Positions 61,385 to 64,000 of a stretch of DNA of 64,000 nucleotides are shown here, one piece after another (position 1 is the first letter of the stretch; each line of letters begins with the position of its first letter). The stretch comes from Symbiodinium natans (lineage: Eukaryota > Sar > Dinophyceae > Suessiales > Symbiodiniaceae). Position numbers and translations under genes: made by a program. Location: the NCBI GenBank assembly GCA_905221605.1, contig CAJNDS010001447.1, forward strand, positions 339,001 through 403,000, given 5' to 3'. The notes beneath the pieces were generated by a model. The model was not told the origin of the DNA. It made no database searches and saw nothing but the letters and a program-made list of their open reading frames with translations.

Positions 61385-62384
61385 TAAGCTGATTTTAAAA
61401 GGCCCCAGTCCGTGCCCCGCCCTTCCCGCCCCTAACCCTCCCACCACCACCCTTCCCAACCATTCCACTCCATCCTCCTCCCCTACCCCTTCCCCACTCG
61501 ATCAGATGACTGACTTTAAAGACTGACTTTAAAGGGCTCCAGTGCATGCCCGCCCCTCTTCCTCCGCCCCCTCCGCTCCCCCACCCCCCTTCCCTCCCAC
61601 CCCCCCCCCCCCCCCCCACCGGTTGTTTTCATGTGCGGATGGTGCGCTTGCCGTGCTTGTTTCTGGCCCGCAGGGTTCCCCCATGCTTTGTGGCCGGTAT
61701 CTCTTTGCAAGGTGCTTGGCGCGGCTGGTGCAGCTGCAGCTGGCGACGCGGTGAAGTTTCCTTTCGCCATGTTTCACTTCCTTCCCCTGAGTGGCCACTT
61801 AGGGATGCACGCCAATGCCTCGCAGCTGAAAAAATCTGCCAAGAGCCGGGCCCCCACCCCACCCCCCCCACCCCACCACCCCCCCCCCCCCCCCCACCCC
61901 CCCCCCCCAACCCTCCCCCACCCCCCCCCCACCCCCACCCACCCCCCCCCCCCCACCACCCGCCCCGCACCCCCCCCCCCCCCCCACCCCCCCCCCCCCC
62001 CCCAGATGAACTGACTTTTAAGACTGACTTTGCTCCGCCCCGCTGCCTTCGCCTGCTGCGCTCCCCCACCCCCCTCACCCCACCCCCCCACTCCGCCACC
62101 CCCACCCCACCCCCCCCCCCCACCATTCCACTCCATCCTCCCTTACCTCATCTCCTCCACCACCCCCCCACCAACGCCCTCTGCCCCCCACTCCCCACCA
62201 CCCTTTTTCCCTTCCCACCTTATATATCCCGCTCCCCGCCCCTCCCCTGTCCCCCCTCTCACCACTTGCACCCCCTCCCTCCCCCCCCCCACTCATCTCT
62301 CCACCACCAACCTCCCCACCCCCCCCCCCCCCACCCCCACACCCACCCCCCCCCCCCCCACCCCGACTTTGGAAGATTGACTTC

Positions 62385-62422
<38 letters not shown>

Positions 62423-62460
62423 AGATGACTGACTTTAAAGACTGACTTTAAAGGGTTCTA
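61385..62460. repeat. C-rich satellite-like block with GACTGACTTTAAAG repeats
   Basis: GATGACTGACTTTAAAGACT or close variants at 61505, 62004 and 62424 mark units of about 420-500 bp. These are filled with extremely C-rich sequence and long C runs (for example 62380-62421). The minus strand is the G-rich strand. Pro- or Gly-rich open frames here are compositional artefacts. Confidence 0.82.
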
Positions 62461-62735
62461 GTGGACAAGACCCGGAAGTGTATGCACACCACGGTCCAGC
62501 ATCTACTGGACCCGGTATATAAGTGTTATGTATATGTCTATATGCTTAAGCCACGGTCCGGAGCTTTCACCGAACCCGGAAGTGTATGCACACCACGGTC
62601 CAGCATGCACCGGACCCGGTATATTAGTGTTCTGTATAATTATGTATAAACCACGGTCCGGAGCTTTCATCGAACCCGGAAGTGTAGGCACACCACGGTC
62701 CAGCATATACCGGACCCGGTATATATAAGTGCATA
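62461..62735 (+). repeat. Tandem repeat, period 100-104 bp, about 2.6 copies
   Basis: CCCGGAAGTGTATGCACACC then ACGGTCCAGCAT starts at 62471, 62575 and 62675. Each unit also carries CCGGACCCGGTATAT and a second CCACGGTCCGGAGCTTTCA. Short inverted pieces (CCACGGTCC, GGACC) suggest internal pairing. Confidence 0.9.
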
Positions 62736-62739
62736 TACC

Positions 62740-63004
62740 CCCCCCCCCCCTGCCCCGGTCGCGGATGGCCTCTCAGCACACTACCGACTAAGCCCTCCTA
62801 ATGCCCTTGAAACCCTGAACGCTCAACCCTAAGCCCTAAACCCTAAGCCCTAAACCCTAGGCCCTAAACCCCCTAAACCGTAGACCGCTCACTCTCCTCC
62901 TGCCTCTGCGAATTCGTCGAAAGATGGCCTGCCATCCTTGTTCTTGTCCGGTTTGCGCGGAGCATCAGGTTGAGGGGTCGGCGGCACTGGCGGTAGCCAT
63001 TAAA
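62740..63004. other. Spacer with poly-C and CCCTAAG/CCCTAAA units
   Basis: C run at about 62739-62750, a last CCCTAAA/CCCTAAG group at 62823-62880, then unique sequence. Confidence 0.6.
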
Positions 63005-63185
63005 TAATTGCCACCGCTTTATTATTGTCATTTTGTACCCTTTCCGGACTTGTTTTCGAGCCCCGGCGGATAAGGATTTTAGTAAGGAATCTTGCTTTCA
63101 GACCTCTGGTGGTTTCCTGATTTCCAGGACCCGAAGGCTGAAGTCTTAAGCTTAAGGGATTCTTATTTGAAGCCTTAGAGGAACA
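63005..63185. repeat. Dispersed repeat, copy B
   Basis: Second copy of the 60990-61215 repeat, missing the stretch between TCATTTT and TACCCTTTCC. AAGCTTAAGGGATTCTTATT follows. Confidence 0.85.
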
Positions 63186-64000
63186 CCTGCTTCTCTGAAG
63201 AAACAGGCCTGAAGCAGCAGTTTCTCGCAGCTCTGGAGCTGCAGCAATCTCAAAAGACAAGCAATTTCAAACGAGATCTGCTTCTCTAAAGACTGAGCCT
63301 CGGAGCTCTTTCAAGCCATCTCAGCTGAAAAGTCTTCTCAGCAATTGAACTCTTAAGCCATCTTCAGCAAAATTTTCGATTCCTGGCCGGCCAAATTTTA
63401 CTGTTGTCACTCCATTATTACTCTCACCGGACCCCCTATATAGACTTGTTTACACGAAAACCTCCCGTAATGGAAAGTAGTCTTGGGCTGGGGCCCTCTG
63501 GCCCGTCGAATAATTCGTATTACCACCCAATTTATAAATGTGAGGTTTACATTATACCTTTTGGGGTAAGGGGATAAGAATGTTCCAACTTTTTGAAGTT
63601 TACTGTTTAGAGCTGGGCTTTTTGTCCGGTGGGCTGGGTTTAGGGCTTGTGGGTTTGCTTGAATGTTCCTGGGAAGTTCTACCTGACACTCTGGGTGGCC
63701 GCGCTCGCCGTCCTCGAAACTGCAATTGCTTCTGTTGCGCAAAATTTCCGAGGCTTTTGGAATTGCGGGCCATTGCGGGCTCGTATGGTTTCACTCTTTG
63801 GAGTCTACGCTGGCACAGTGATTCTTATAATGCCCCTAACTGGCCTAACATAGGCGACAACCAACTGCAGCTTTGGAACCTTCAATAGCTTGCTGGGTTT
63901 AGGGTGGTTGGGTGTCCAGGTTGAGACAGCAAGGGTTGCAAATTCCCCCCTAAACTTCTCATAGCTTACGTAGGGCTTAGGGTCCAGGAGCACACCGATC
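63186..64000. other. Right edge: array-poor spacer, no gene called
   Basis: 63.19-63.9 kb has repeated TTCTCTGAAGAAAC/TTCTCTAAAGACTGAG and CTCAGC pieces, then sequence open in several overlapping frames on both strands with no motif. TTTAGGG-like units reappear near 63.63 and 63.9 kb. Confidence 0.45.

Larger units (their letters stand above)
120..62880. repeat. Interspersed telomere-type repeats (TTTAGGG/CCCTAAA) across the window
   Basis: Short arrays of the plant/dinoflagellate telomere heptamer recur every few hundred bases in both orientations, from single units up to about 35 units. They are mixed with variants (TTCAGGG, CCCGAAA, CCCTAGA, CCCTTAA, CCCTAAAA, CCCTATAAA). They are missing from the interior of the copia element and thin out at about 23.1-24.4, 35.1-35.8, 40.75-41.5 and 61-62.7 kb. 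The larger arrays are listed separately. This is interstitial sequence, because long non-telomeric DNA lies on both sides of every array. Confidence 0.97.

Noticed and set aside
61546-62445. Long proline-rich open frame (about 300 codons) and glycine-rich frames on the other strand
   Set aside because: They arise from C-rich satellite sequence; all frames on both strands are open and no non-repetitive protein segment exists.
62985-63005. Spliced-leader gene remnant (GGTAGCCATT)
   Set aside because: Only the first ten or so bases resemble the dinoflagellate spliced leader; the rest does not match.
63407-63888. Right-edge open frames of about 100 codons
   Set aside because: Four overlapping frames on both strands, none with a recognisable domain or consistent start.

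Overview
The window looks like dinoflagellate nuclear DNA, probably a symbiodiniacean or other Suessiales genome. Four signs point there: (1) Arabidopsis-type telomeric repeats (TTTAGGG/CCCTAAA) in both orientations, spread through almost the whole 64 kb; (2) a gene of VVTWG/AFAAI (RCC1-like) repeats, a protein type I associate with dinoflagellates; (3) introns bounded by GA...AG and made of small inverted-repeat elements (introners); (4) a Ty1/copia element whose gag carries Gly-Lys repeats. No species can be named from the sequence alone.

Layout. 1-1.4 kb: minisatellite and tandem repeats. 1.4-2.2 kb: telomeric arrays. 2.2-5.55 kb: the RCC1-like repeat gene on the + strand, in several exons, with introner-type and telomere-array introns and an acidic C-terminus. 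5.55-47.9 kb: a mosaic of short telomere-like arrays, variant 7- and 8-mer blocks, poly-C/poly-G tracts, microsatellites and 60-310 bp palindromic elements that fall into about ten families. Among these lie short exon-like islands, several with plausible AG|...|GT borders, that belong to no recognisable complete gene. 48.0-58.96 kb: one nearly whole, very young Ty1/copia LTR retrotransposon (identical 159-bp LTRs) sitting inside a TTTAGGG array. 59-60.7 kb: arrays plus a duplicated terminal exon. 60.8-64 kb: a C-rich satellite-like block, a 100-104 bp tandem repeat and dispersed repeats related to those at the left end.

How it fits together. Two invaders dominate: telomere-type repeats and small inverted-repeat elements. 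Both occur as introns or next to coding islands, and they occur inside one another. One introner family is seen twice with target-site duplications: inside the RCC1-like gene and inside an unrelated membrane-protein-like reading frame. TTTAGGG arrays themselves offer GT (GGTTTAGG) and AG|G (TTTAG|G) signals, so an array could in principle be spliced out. No rRNA gene, CRISPR array, prokaryotic operon or convincing tRNA gene was seen. Most long open frames outside the RCC1-like gene and the copia element are read-through of simple repeats.
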